A stretch of 18,178 nt of DNA from Gulosibacter massiliensis. GTDB taxonomy: Bacteria > Actinomycetota > Actinomycetes > Actinomycetales > Microbacteriaceae. Shown piece by piece: positions 5,435-11,472 of the stretch (position 1 is the first letter of the stretch; every line of letters begins with the position of its first letter). The translations under genes and the position numbers were made by a program. The stretch covers positions 1-18,178 of the forward strand of contig CAMDKN010000003.1 in assembly GCA_945901035.1 (NCBI GenBank). Direction: 5' to 3'. The notes under the pieces are model-generated. The model saw only the letters and a list, made by a program, of their open reading frames with translations, searched no databases and was not told where the DNA came from.

Positions 5435-7005
5435 ATGACCCGCACATCTGGTGGTACGTCTCGCGCGTGAGCGCGCTCACCGCCTGGGGGCTCATGTCGT
5501 TCTCGGTGGTGTGGGGCGTCCTTTTGTCCAGCCGAGTTTTTCAGGGGCTCGACAATCCCGCGTGGCTTAAAGACCTTCACAAATACCTGAGCACACTGAC
5601 CGTGGTTCTTGCCAGCGTCCACACGACGTCACTGATGCTCGATCCGTACGTAAAGTTCGACGCCGCTGACCTGTTCATTCCCGGGGTGGCGACATACGAA
5701 GGAGCCACAGAACTCATCAACATCGCCTTGGCCGTGGGTGTGGTCGCGATGTGGGTGATGTCGATCGTGTACGTGACCTCGTTGGTCATGGACAAGATTC
5801 CGCGCGCGCTGTGGAAAGCAATTCACTACCTGTCCTACGCCGTATTCTTTGCGGTCGGAATTCACGCGGCGTTCGCCGGGTCGGACGTGGGCAGTTGGTG
5901 GTATGCCGCGGTGTCGATTTTCGTCATTTCCATGACCCTGATTGCTCTTTTCATCCGCTTCGCGGTGATTTTCCTTCGAGAACGTCGAGCGGTAGCTGAC
6001 GCCAAAATAGCCGCGTACCGGGCAGAATTACAGGCCGAACGCGCCGCGATGGTGCTGGAGAACCCCGACGAGGACAGTCGGGAAAAGCGAACGATGGTGG
6101 TGCAGAAAGTGACTGTACTTGCTAAGGACATCGTGGGTATTCGACTCATTCCCGTTGGCGGGGGGAACGTTGCCTGGTGGGACGCGGGGTCCCACCTGAC
6201 GCTTCATCTCGCGAATGGAATGGAACGTCAGTATTCCTTATGCGGCGACAGTACGGATCGAACGGGTTACGAAATCGCCGTGCTCGATACGCACGGCCCC
6301 GAGGGGGGTTCGACCTGGATTCACCGCAATGTTGTCGCGGGAACAGTCATTCCCGTCAGTGGTCCACGAAACCACTTCCCCATGGTTCCCGCACGGACCT
6401 ACCTGTTCATCGCGGGCGGAATCGGAATCACCCCGATTCGGGCAATGATCGAGGCACTCCCTGCGCAACGCGACTGGCACCTGCTGTACCTGGGCAAAAA
6501 CCGCGCCGCGATGGCACTCGCCGACGAGGTGGCACAGTCCTATGGCAAGCGTGTCACGATACACGAGTCCGACGTTTCCGGCCGATTTGACCTTTCTCCG
6601 CTCCTCGAATCCACCCACGCCGATGTCTACTGTTGCGGACCCGAGTCACTGATGTCCGAGGTCGAACAGCGAATCGAACGATCGCGGGCCCACCTCGAAC
6701 GCTTCAACCCGGTTGTGCGTGAACTCGACGGCGGGGCAAAGCCACTCGTTGTTCGACTGGCGTCCACGGGCAAAAAAGTTGCCGTCGCGGCCGACGTGAC
6801 GATTGCATCGGCACTCAATGCGGCGGGCGTCCCGATTCAGACGTCGTGTGGAAAGGGCGTCTGTGGAACATGCGAACTGCGAGTGGTTGAGGGAACGCCA
6901 GCTCACTTGGACAGCGTCATGCCCGATTCGGACAAAGACAAACTGGGGGTCTTCTACCCGTGTGTGTCAAGAATTGTGGGAAGCGAAATTACGGTCGACG
7001 CTTAG
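5431..7005 (+). CDS. Ferric reductase-like membrane / FNR / [2Fe-2S] ferredoxin fusion
   Basis: This 524-residue electron-transfer protein fuses three modules. The N-terminal membrane module (about 10-185, six predicted helices) is ferric-reductase-like, with histidines 50, 64, 132 and 145 spaced as two heme-binding pairs across the bilayer. An FNR-type module (about 222-415) follows, with RQYSL (266-270) for flavin, GGIGITP (329-335) for NAD(P)H and CCGPESLM (401-408). The C-terminal plant-type ferredoxin carries Cys473, Cys478, Cys481 and Cys511. I infer electron flow between cytoplasmic NAD(P)H and the cell exterior through flavin, [2Fe-2S] and heme. The GTG start overlaps the ApbE stop by four bases and has GGAAGGA about six bases upstream, so I reject an upstream TTG. 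The acceptor (ferric iron, oxygen or a flavinylated protein) is unknown. The end overlaps the convergent gene by four bases. Confidence 0.92.
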   Translation: MNDPHIWWYVSRVSALTAWGLMSFSVVWGVLLSSRVFQGLDNPAWLKDLHKYLSTLTVVLASVHTTSLMLDPYVKFDAADLFIPGVATYEGATELINIALAVGVVAMWVMSIVYVTSLVMDKIPRALWKAIHYLSYAVFFAVGIHAAFAGSDVGSWWYAAVSIFVISMTLIALFIRFAVIFLRERRAVADAKIAAYRAELQAERAAMVLENPDEDSREKRTMVVQKVTVLAKDIVGIRLIPVGGGNVAWWDAGSHLTLHLANGMERQYSLCGDSTDRTGYEIAVLDTHGPEGGSTWIHRNVVAGTVIPVSGPRNHFPMVPARTYLFIAGGIGITPIRAMIEALPAQRDWHLLYLGKNRAAMALADEVAQSYGKRVTIHESDVSGRFDLSPLLESTHADVYCCGPESLMSEVEQRIERSRAHLERFNPVVRELDGGAKPLVVRLASTGKKVAVAADVTIASALNAAGVPIQTSCGKGVCGTCELRVVEGTPAHLDSVMPDSDKDKLGVFYPCVSRIVGSEITVDA

Positions 7006-7385
7006 TCGACGTCAAAATCGTCGTCAACCCACGCATCGTCGTCAGTCCGCAATACCTGCCACGCGAGGTAGGCGACGCCAGCCACCAGCGCAACCCCGAG
7101 CCCGGCAGCGATGAACCCGCCCAGTCCCGACTTCTTCGGGACCACTGGTGTCTTCGCCATCAGGCGGCGACCGGCCACCAGGCCACTAGCAATGAGCGGT
7201 GCGATACGGGACTCGTATTCGTCACGCGCCCGTGGACCAAGGTCGTTTCGACCGTAATTGCCTGCGAGTCGAGCGGCATCGGCAAGGATGTGACCAGCCG
7301 AGTCGAGGACATCGCGCTGGCGACCGAATGCTTTACCCATCGCACGAGTGATTGCCGCGATTTCTTTGGAATAGGACGTGGGCAT
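7002..7385 (-). CDS. Single-pass membrane protein next to ppiA
   Basis: This 127-residue protein has no recognised function. The N-terminal half (1-78) is charged and helical, with many Arg and Ala residues. A Gly/Ala/Val-rich membrane helix lies at about 87-112, followed by a short, very acidic tail (TDDDAWVDDDFDVD). The ATG has a strong AAGGAGG ribosome binding site, and a CATAAT -10 candidate (7406-7411, minus) lies upstream, so this is a real gene. It is divergent from ppiA and its last four bases overlap the reductase stop. The position beside ppiA suggests a core actinobacterial gene rather than part of the redox operon. Confidence 0.8.
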   Translation of the reverse strand: MPTSYSKEIAAITRAMGKAFGRQRDVLDSAGHILADAARLAGNYGRNDLGPRARDEYESRIAPLIASGLVAGRRLMAKTPVVPKKSGLGGFIAAGLGVALVAGVAYLAWQVLRTDDDAWVDDDFDVD

Positions 7386-7405
7386 GGGGCCTCCTTGACA
7401 CCTTC

Positions 7406-7411
7406 ATTATG
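7406..7411 (-). promoter_or_regulatory. -10 element for the membrane protein gene
   Basis: On the minus strand this reads CATAAT, one base from TATAAT. It lies upstream of AAGGAGG and the ATG at 7385 and would give a short leader with a normal ribosome binding site. I see no convincing -35. Confidence 0.45.
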
Positions 7412-7458
7412 ACCCACGATTGTTCATCGCGCACATCGGAACGAGGCAGAATGGAACC

Positions 7459-7980
7459 ATGTCAATTCACACACAGACCGCAACCATCCAGACCAATCTC
7501 GGGGAGATTCGGGTTCACCTCTTTGGTAACCATGCTCCGAAGACCGTCGCAAACTTCGTCGGCCTTTCCGATGGCTCACAGGTCTGGACACACCCCCAAT
7601 CGGGGAACGCGATGACGACACCGCTCTACGACGGGGTTGTTTTCCACCGGATCATCCCAACGTTCATGATCCAGGGCGGCGACCCACTGGGAATGGGTTT
7701 TGGAGGACCCGGCTACCAGTTCGAGGACGAGATTCACCCCGAACTTAACTTTTCACAACCGTTCATGCTGGCGATGGCGAACGCGGGACCCGGCACCAAC
7801 GGGTCACAGTTTTTTATCACCACCGCGCCAACGCCGTGGCTGCAAGCCAAACACACCATTTTCGGGGTGGTCGCGGACGAGGAGTCCCGTGCGGTCGTGA
7901 CAGCGATTGAGGCAGTACCCACCGGCGCGAATGACAAGCCGGTCACACCGGTCGTGATTTCACACATCGCAATCTCGTGA
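7459..7980 (+). CDS. ppiA: Cyclophilin-type peptidyl-prolyl cis-trans isomerase
   Basis: This 173-residue protein catalyses cis-trans isomerisation of Xaa-Pro bonds to help proteins fold. Cyclophilin signatures are clear: NHAPKTVANFVGL, VVFHRIIPTFMIQGGDP with the catalytic Arg, GPGYQFEDE, and ANAGPGTNGSQFFIT followed by HTIFG. No signal peptide is present, so it is likely cytoplasmic. I place the start at the ATG followed by SIHTQ, which matches the usual N-terminus; CAGAAT six bases upstream may be a weak -10 of a leaderless transcript. In Mycobacterium ppiA also lies in the origin-proximal group with crgA and trpG. The stop codon overlaps the rhomboid start (GTGA), so the two are coupled. 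Confidence 0.95.
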   Translation: MSIHTQTATIQTNLGEIRVHLFGNHAPKTVANFVGLSDGSQVWTHPQSGNAMTTPLYDGVVFHRIIPTFMIQGGDPLGMGFGGPGYQFEDEIHPELNFSQPFMLAMANAGPGTNGSQFFITTAPTPWLQAKHTIFGVVADEESRAVVTAIEAVPTGANDKPVTPVVISHIAIS

Positions 7981-8534
7981 GCAGCCCATTGTGGGCGTCA
8001 CTGCGGCGCAATCGAACCCCGGTGACGTTTGTCCTTCTCGGTCTGATCGGCTTGGTTTATGTCGCCCAATATCTGTTGGGCGACCAACTCACTTTTGCAC
8101 TCGCGTTCTATGCCCCACTAATGGCCGCCGAACCGTGGCGCATCATCACCTCCGCGTTCGCACACGGCGGAATCGTCCACATCATGTTCAACGGCTATTC
8201 GTTGTGGGTTCTCGGTAACGCGGTCGAGCGCATCGTCGGAAGCGCCAAGTTTGCGCTGATTTTCATCGCGTCGATTGTGGCAGGCTGTCTGGCTGTCGTT
8301 GCGATGAACCCGGACTCCGTCGTGATCGGCGCGTCTGCGGGAATTTTCGGCCTTTTCGCGGCCTTGTTTATTATCAATCGCGGTTTGGGAAGCAACAATG
8401 TGTCGCTGATTGTCATCATTGGCATCAACCTCGCAATTGGGTTCGTCGTGCCAGGAATTTCGTGGGAAGCCCACCTCGGAGGGCTTGTCGGGGGCGCGGT
8501 GTCAACGCTGGTGTTGTTTCGCCGCCGCCGATGA
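7977..8534 (+). CDS. Rhomboid-family intramembrane serine protease
   Basis: This 185-residue membrane protein is a six-helix rhomboid peptidase that cleaves substrates within the membrane. The catalytic serine is Ser120 in GASAGIFG and the partner histidine is His166 in EAHLGG. His68 and Asn72 in HIMFN match the oxyanion-side motif. The tail RRRR marks the cytoplasmic C-terminus. The GTG start overlaps the ppiA stop by four bases. Substrates are unknown. In several Micrococcales genomes a rhomboid gene sits next to ppiA, so this is ordinary context. Confidence 0.95.
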   Translation: MSSPLWASLRRNRTPVTFVLLGLIGLVYVAQYLLGDQLTFALAFYAPLMAAEPWRIITSAFAHGGIVHIMFNGYSLWVLGNAVERIVGSAKFALIFIASIVAGCLAVVAMNPDSVVIGASAGIFGLFAALFIINRGLGSNNVSLIVIIGINLAIGFVVPGISWEAHLGGLVGGAVSTLVLFRRRR

Positions 8535-8546
8535 AGTTGTCAACAT

Positions 8547-8585
8547 AGTTATCCCCAGTCGGGGATAATTACATCAGTGTAATTA
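8547..8585. terminator. Overlapping hairpins between convergent rhomboid and crgA
   Basis: Two hairpins share bases. The first has arms 8547-8556 and 8561-8570 around a four-base loop (TTATCCCC/GGGGATAA core, ten pairs including one G-T). The second has perfect eight-base arms 8566-8573 and 8578-8585 around TCAG. Because they share 8566-8570, only one can form fully at a time. They lie between two genes whose stops face each other, so they probably end transcription in both directions. No long U tract follows either one. Confidence 0.7.
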
Positions 8586-8589
8586 GGTT

Positions 8590-8835
8590 CTATCGCCAGC
8601 GAGTCGTCATGAGGAAGCCGACAAACATCAGGCCGAAGCCAATCACGATGTTCACCGCTCCGAGGGTTGCGATGGGGAACAATCCTGCACTGACGTAATA
8701 GGTCAAAATCCAGACGAGTCCGACGAGCATGAAGCCGAACATGATGGGCTTGAACCACACGGGATTCGGCGCCGCAGTGGTGTTCCGCGCGGGGGTCGAA
8801 TCCGGGTTCTGGTCGTCTGAGGTCGTCTTTGCCAT
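8590..8835 (-). CDS. crgA: Cell-division protein CrgA
   Basis: CrgA is a small actinobacterial membrane protein that interacts with FtsZ and peptidoglycan synthases and helps control septation. This 81-residue copy has a charged N-terminus (1-23), the family core NPVWFKPIMFGFMLVGLVWILTYY, a second helix beginning near LGAVNIVIGFGLMFVGF and the conserved C-terminus TTRWR. Its place between ppiA/rhomboid and trpG is the classic actinobacterial order. The ATG has no ribosome binding site, but a good promoter (TTGAGC, 17 bases, TATGCT) ends six bases before it, pointing to leaderless expression. Confidence 0.95.
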   Translation of the reverse strand: MAKTTSDDQNPDSTPARNTTAAPNPVWFKPIMFGFMLVGLVWILTYYVSAGLFPIATLGAVNIVIGFGLMFVGFLMTTRWR

Positions 8836-8841
8836 TGTGCC

Positions 8842-8870
8842 AGCATACCGACACCCCCCTGCTTGCTCAA
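8842..8870 (-). promoter_or_regulatory. Promoter of crgA
   Basis: On the minus strand TTGAGC (8865-8870), a 17-base spacer and TATGCT (8842-8847) form a reasonable sigma-70-type promoter. Transcription would start at or next to the crgA ATG, giving a leaderless message. The divergent sortase -10 lies only eight bases away. Confidence 0.6.
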
Positions 8871-8878
8871 ACCGAGGA

Positions 8879-8884
8879 TAGAAT
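8879..8884 (+). promoter_or_regulatory. -10 element of the sortase operon
   Basis: TAGAAT is followed by exactly seven bases and then the GTG at 8892, the spacing expected if transcription begins at the start codon. I see no good -35. This element decides the GTG start over the longer open frame from 8829, which would overlap crgA and its promoter. Confidence 0.5.
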
Positions 8885-8891
8885 TGGACCC

Positions 8892-9842
8892 GTGCCCCCT
8901 CGATCCGACAAACCTAGCTTTGGTGCGCCACGCCCCGGTGGACGGAAACCGAGCGATGCAAATCCCGAGCAGATTCGCGGTCGAACCTACGCGCTCCGCG
9001 AAATACCGCTTGAGAAGCGCATCGGCGAATTTGTCCCTCAGGAAACACGACGGCAAATTGTCGATTTCCGGGGCATCGGGATTCTTGTCACGCGACGGGA
9101 ATTTGTCGATCGTGCGATTGGAATATCGGGCGAAACCCTCGTAACAGTGGGGCTGTTTGTGCTGTTGTTTCTCGGCTGGCACGTGTGGTTCAACGACATT
9201 GTGCAGGGTGCCGCTCAAGACAGAGCAGCGTCAGTGCTGTCCAACACCTGGAGCAGTATGCCGACCGGTGCCACCGAGTTTGATCGTGCGGCCGGGACTT
9301 CGGACGGGGCAATCACAGACGTCCCACCGCCTGTGGTCAAATCACCGGGAGATGCCGAATCGTTCGCTACGGTCCTCGTTCCCCGGTTCGGCGTGCGCTA
9401 CGAACGAACGGTTGCCGAGGGTGTCGACGTGGAAACCGTCTTGAACAACCAGGTGACGGGCATCGGACACTATCCCAACACGGCTCAATTGGGTCAAATC
9501 GGGAACTTCGCTGTGGCGGGCCACCGAACCACCTACGGAGCGCCGTTTGGGGAAGTCGACAAACTTCGACTCGGTGATCGGATCTATGTGGAAACCGAAG
9601 CGGGTTGGTACGTCTACCGATTCCGCAACATGGAATACGTTTACCCGACCCAAGTGTCGGTTCTCAATCCCGTACCTCAATTACAAATTGAGGCTCGAGA
9701 TAGAATCCTCACCATGACTACGTGCCATCCGAAACTTTCCGCCGCGGAGCGTCTCGTCGCCTACGCGGTGTTTGAATCGTTTGTCCCTCGCGCCAATGGC
9801 ACTCCGACGGAGATAGCCAAGACTGCGTTGGTGAACGGATGA
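8892..9842 (+). CDS. Class E sortase, long N-terminal cytoplasmic extension
   Basis: Sortases join surface proteins to the cell wall through a Cys-His-Arg active site. In this 316-residue protein these are His211 (AGHRTTYG), Cys278 (TMTTCHP) and Arg287 (AAERLVAY); the TTCHP motif and general layout are those of class E enzymes from high-GC Gram-positives. One membrane helix lies at about 80-100, preceded by an unusual, mostly polar cytoplasmic extension of about 75 residues. A linker of about 60 residues separates the helix from the catalytic domain. The gene is followed by a second sortase with an ATGA overlap, and the two catalytic domains are clearly paralogous. No LPXTG/LAXTG substrate is encoded in the window, so targets lie elsewhere. 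Confidence 0.93.
   Translation: MPPRSDKPSFGAPRPGGRKPSDANPEQIRGRTYALREIPLEKRIGEFVPQETRRQIVDFRGIGILVTRREFVDRAIGISGETLVTVGLFVLLFLGWHVWFNDIVQGAAQDRAASVLSNTWSSMPTGATEFDRAAGTSDGAITDVPPPVVKSPGDAESFATVLVPRFGVRYERTVAEGVDVETVLNNQVTGIGHYPNTAQLGQIGNFAVAGHRTTYGAPFGEVDKLRLGDRIYVETEAGWYVYRFRNMEYVYPTQVSVLNPVPQLQIEARDRILTMTTCHPKLSAAERLVAYAVFESFVPRANGTPTEIAKTALVNG
9618..9654 (+). repeat. 37-base identical block shared by tandem sortases, copy 1
   Basis: This block is identical to 10394-10430 and covers the same codons in both sortases (YRFRNMEYVYPTQ region). The flanking bases differ at many synonymous sites, so the identity stands out against the average divergence of the pair. Confidence 0.9.
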
Positions 9843-10615
9843 CGTGGCAGTGGCTGAACATCGCAGTCCAACGTGTATCGTCCCGAAAAACTCGGGAGGT
9901 AATTAGTGATCTCTTTATCACTCTCGGCGTTCTTGTGCTGTTTTTTTATGTCTGGTATGTCTGGCTCGGAGACATCGTGACGGGCGCCAAACAAGACGCC
10001 GCGGGAGTGTCCCTCTCCCAGTCCTGGGCGGAAGTGACGGAGGGAGTCCCCGAATACGATCGCGAAAGTGGCAGTTCCCAGGGTGGGGAACGATCACCGA
10101 AGCCCCCCGTCCTGGCTTCACCGAGGGAGGGCGTCGCCTTCGCGACCATCATGGTTCCTCGGTTCGGGTCAAACTATGTGCGAACGATCGCGGAATCGGT
10201 CGATGTGAAAAAGGTTCTCAACGACCCATCCACGGGAATCGGACACTATTCGTCCACCGCACCACTCGGCGCTGTGGGTAACTTTGCTCTCGCAGGGCAC
10301 CGCACCACGTTTGGCGCACCGTTCGGTAACGTCGACCAATTGCGAGTAGGGGACCGAATCTATGTGGAAACGAAAAAAGGCTGGTATGTCTATCGATTCC
10401 GCAACATGGAATACGTTTACCCGACCCAAGCTGATGTTCTAAGCAACGTTCCCCGCGAAACAATTGTGGCGCAGGATCGAATTCTCACCATGACCACGTG
10501 TCATCCGAAAACGTCTGCTGCGGAACGACTGATCGCCTATTCGGTGTTCGAATCGTTTGTTCCCCGAAAAAACGGCGCCCCGGCTGAAGTCGGAGAGATT
10601 CGCGCGGAGTCCTAG
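9839..10615 (+). CDS. Class E sortase, short N-terminus
   Basis: This 258-residue second sortase has active-site residues His154, Cys221 and Arg230 in the same motifs as the first (AGHRTTFG, TMTTCHP, AAERLIAY). Its membrane helix is at about 26-45, so it lacks most of the long N-terminal extension of its neighbour. The start ATG overlaps the upstream stop (ATGA), so both are made from one message. Similarity to the upstream sortase is high throughout the catalytic domain and includes a 37-base stretch identical at the DNA level (9618-9654 against 10394-10430), suggesting duplication with later sequence exchange. The short N-terminus resembles the usual class E form. Confidence 0.93.
   Translation: MTWQWLNIAVQRVSSRKTREVISDLFITLGVLVLFFYVWYVWLGDIVTGAKQDAAGVSLSQSWAEVTEGVPEYDRESGSSQGGERSPKPPVLASPREGVAFATIMVPRFGSNYVRTIAESVDVKKVLNDPSTGIGHYSSTAPLGAVGNFALAGHRTTFGAPFGNVDQLRVGDRIYVETKKGWYVYRFRNMEYVYPTQADVLSNVPRETIVAQDRILTMTTCHPKTSAAERLIAYSVFESFVPRKNGAPAEVGEIRAES
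10394..10430 (+). repeat. 37-base identical block shared by tandem sortases, copy 2
   Basis: This is the second copy of the exact 37-base block found at 9618-9654, in direct orientation 776 bases apart. Recombination between the copies would fuse the two sortase genes in frame. Confidence 0.9.
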
Positions 10616-10680
10616 ACAATGAGCGATAGCGTTAAACCGCCAACGAGCGGCAACCATTCACGAAGGATGAGGAGCTAACT

Positions 10681-10839
10681 ATGTATTCGGCACTGTGGCG
10701 TGTTTTGCCGGGGCCTCGCTGGTTCAAAATCGTTGTCCTCGTTGTCCTCGTCATCGCCGTACTTTCGGTGTGCGTCGAGTGGCTTTTCCCGTGGATTGCG
10801 GAAAATTTCATCCAACAGGAATCCACGGTCCAACAGTGA
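10681..10839 (+). CDS. 52-residue single-pass membrane protein upstream of trpG
   Basis: This small gene encodes a 52-residue protein starting MYSALWRVLPGPRWFK, with one hydrophobic helix (about 16-37) and a polar end. A strong GAGGAG ribosome binding site sits about ten bases before the ATG, and the stop codon overlaps the trpG GTG start (GTGA), so it is real and translationally coupled. I recall similar short proteins with an LPGP..W motif before trpG in related actinobacteria, but no function is known to me. The location inside a cell-envelope cluster suggests a membrane role. Confidence 0.8.
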   Translation: MYSALWRVLPGPRWFKIVVLVVLVIAVLSVCVEWLFPWIAENFIQQESTVQQ

Positions 10840-11471
10840 CCTCGGTTTTCATTCTTGACAATTACGACTCATTTGTCTACACCCTGGCGGGGTACGTTCA
10901 GGAACTGGGCGCCGAAATCGTAGTCGTGCGAAACGATGCCTTTGCTGAAGAGGAAATCCCCTCGAGACTGGCCGGATTCGACGGAATTCTGATCTCCCCT
11001 GGACCGGGGACTCCAGCCAACGCGGGACTCTCGATCCCGATTATTCGATACGCCCTGGCCAACGCGATTCCGCTTTTGGGGGTGTGTCTCGGTCATCAAG
11101 CGATTGCGGAGGCGATGGGCGGGACAGTCACCCATGCCGAGGAATTAATGCACGGCAAAACGAGTGACGTCACCCATGAAAGTTCCGCCCAGTTCGACGG
11201 TGTCCCCTCGCCGTTTCGCGCAACCCGTTACCACTCGCTTGCGATCGTGAACGGAACGATTCCCGACGAACTGCGTGTCACGGCGCGCACAAGCGGTGGT
11301 GTGATTATGGCGGTGGAGCACTCGTCCGCACCGATGTGGGGGGTGCAGTTTCACCCCGAATCGGTCATGACGGAGGGGGGTTACACCATGATCGGAAATT
11401 GGCTCGAGACCACCGGAATGACCGGCGTAGCGGCGAAGGCACGAACGCTCAGCCCGCTGATGAACCCCTGA
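10836..11471 (+). CDS. trpG: Anthranilate/aminodeoxychorismate synthase glutamine amidotransferase
   Basis: This 211-residue class I glutamine amidotransferase releases ammonia from glutamine for anthranilate (tryptophan) and/or 4-amino-4-deoxychorismate (folate) synthesis. The triad is Cys84 (GVCLGHQ), His173 and Glu175 (VQFHPES). The N-terminus FILDNYDSFVYTL and SPGPGTP are family signatures. I place the start at the GTG that overlaps the preceding small gene; an open frame extends upstream but is the out-of-frame shadow of that gene. Which partner (TrpE or PabB) it serves cannot be told here; many actinobacterial members at this locus may serve both. The stop lies one base from the stop of convergent pknB. 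Confidence 0.95.
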   Translation: MTSVFILDNYDSFVYTLAGYVQELGAEIVVVRNDAFAEEEIPSRLAGFDGILISPGPGTPANAGLSIPIIRYALANAIPLLGVCLGHQAIAEAMGGTVTHAEELMHGKTSDVTHESSAQFDGVPSPFRATRYHSLAIVNGTIPDELRVTARTSGGVIMAVEHSSAPMWGVQFHPESVMTEGGYTMIGNWLETTGMTGVAAKARTLSPLMNP

Positions 11472-11472
11472 A

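Noticed and set aside
6995..7012. GTCGAC repeats around the reductase stop as a terminator
   Set aside because: The stem is only six bases, each arm is self-complementary, and it lies within overlapping coding ends; too weak to call.
7395..7400. Perfect TTGACA upstream of ppiA
   Set aside because: It is the reverse side of the neighbouring gene's ribosome binding site region, and no good -10 lies 16-18 bases downstream.
10695..10835. N-terminal extension of trpG
   Set aside because: It lies in the out-of-frame shadow of the 52-residue gene, and the family N-terminus begins at the GTG at 10836.
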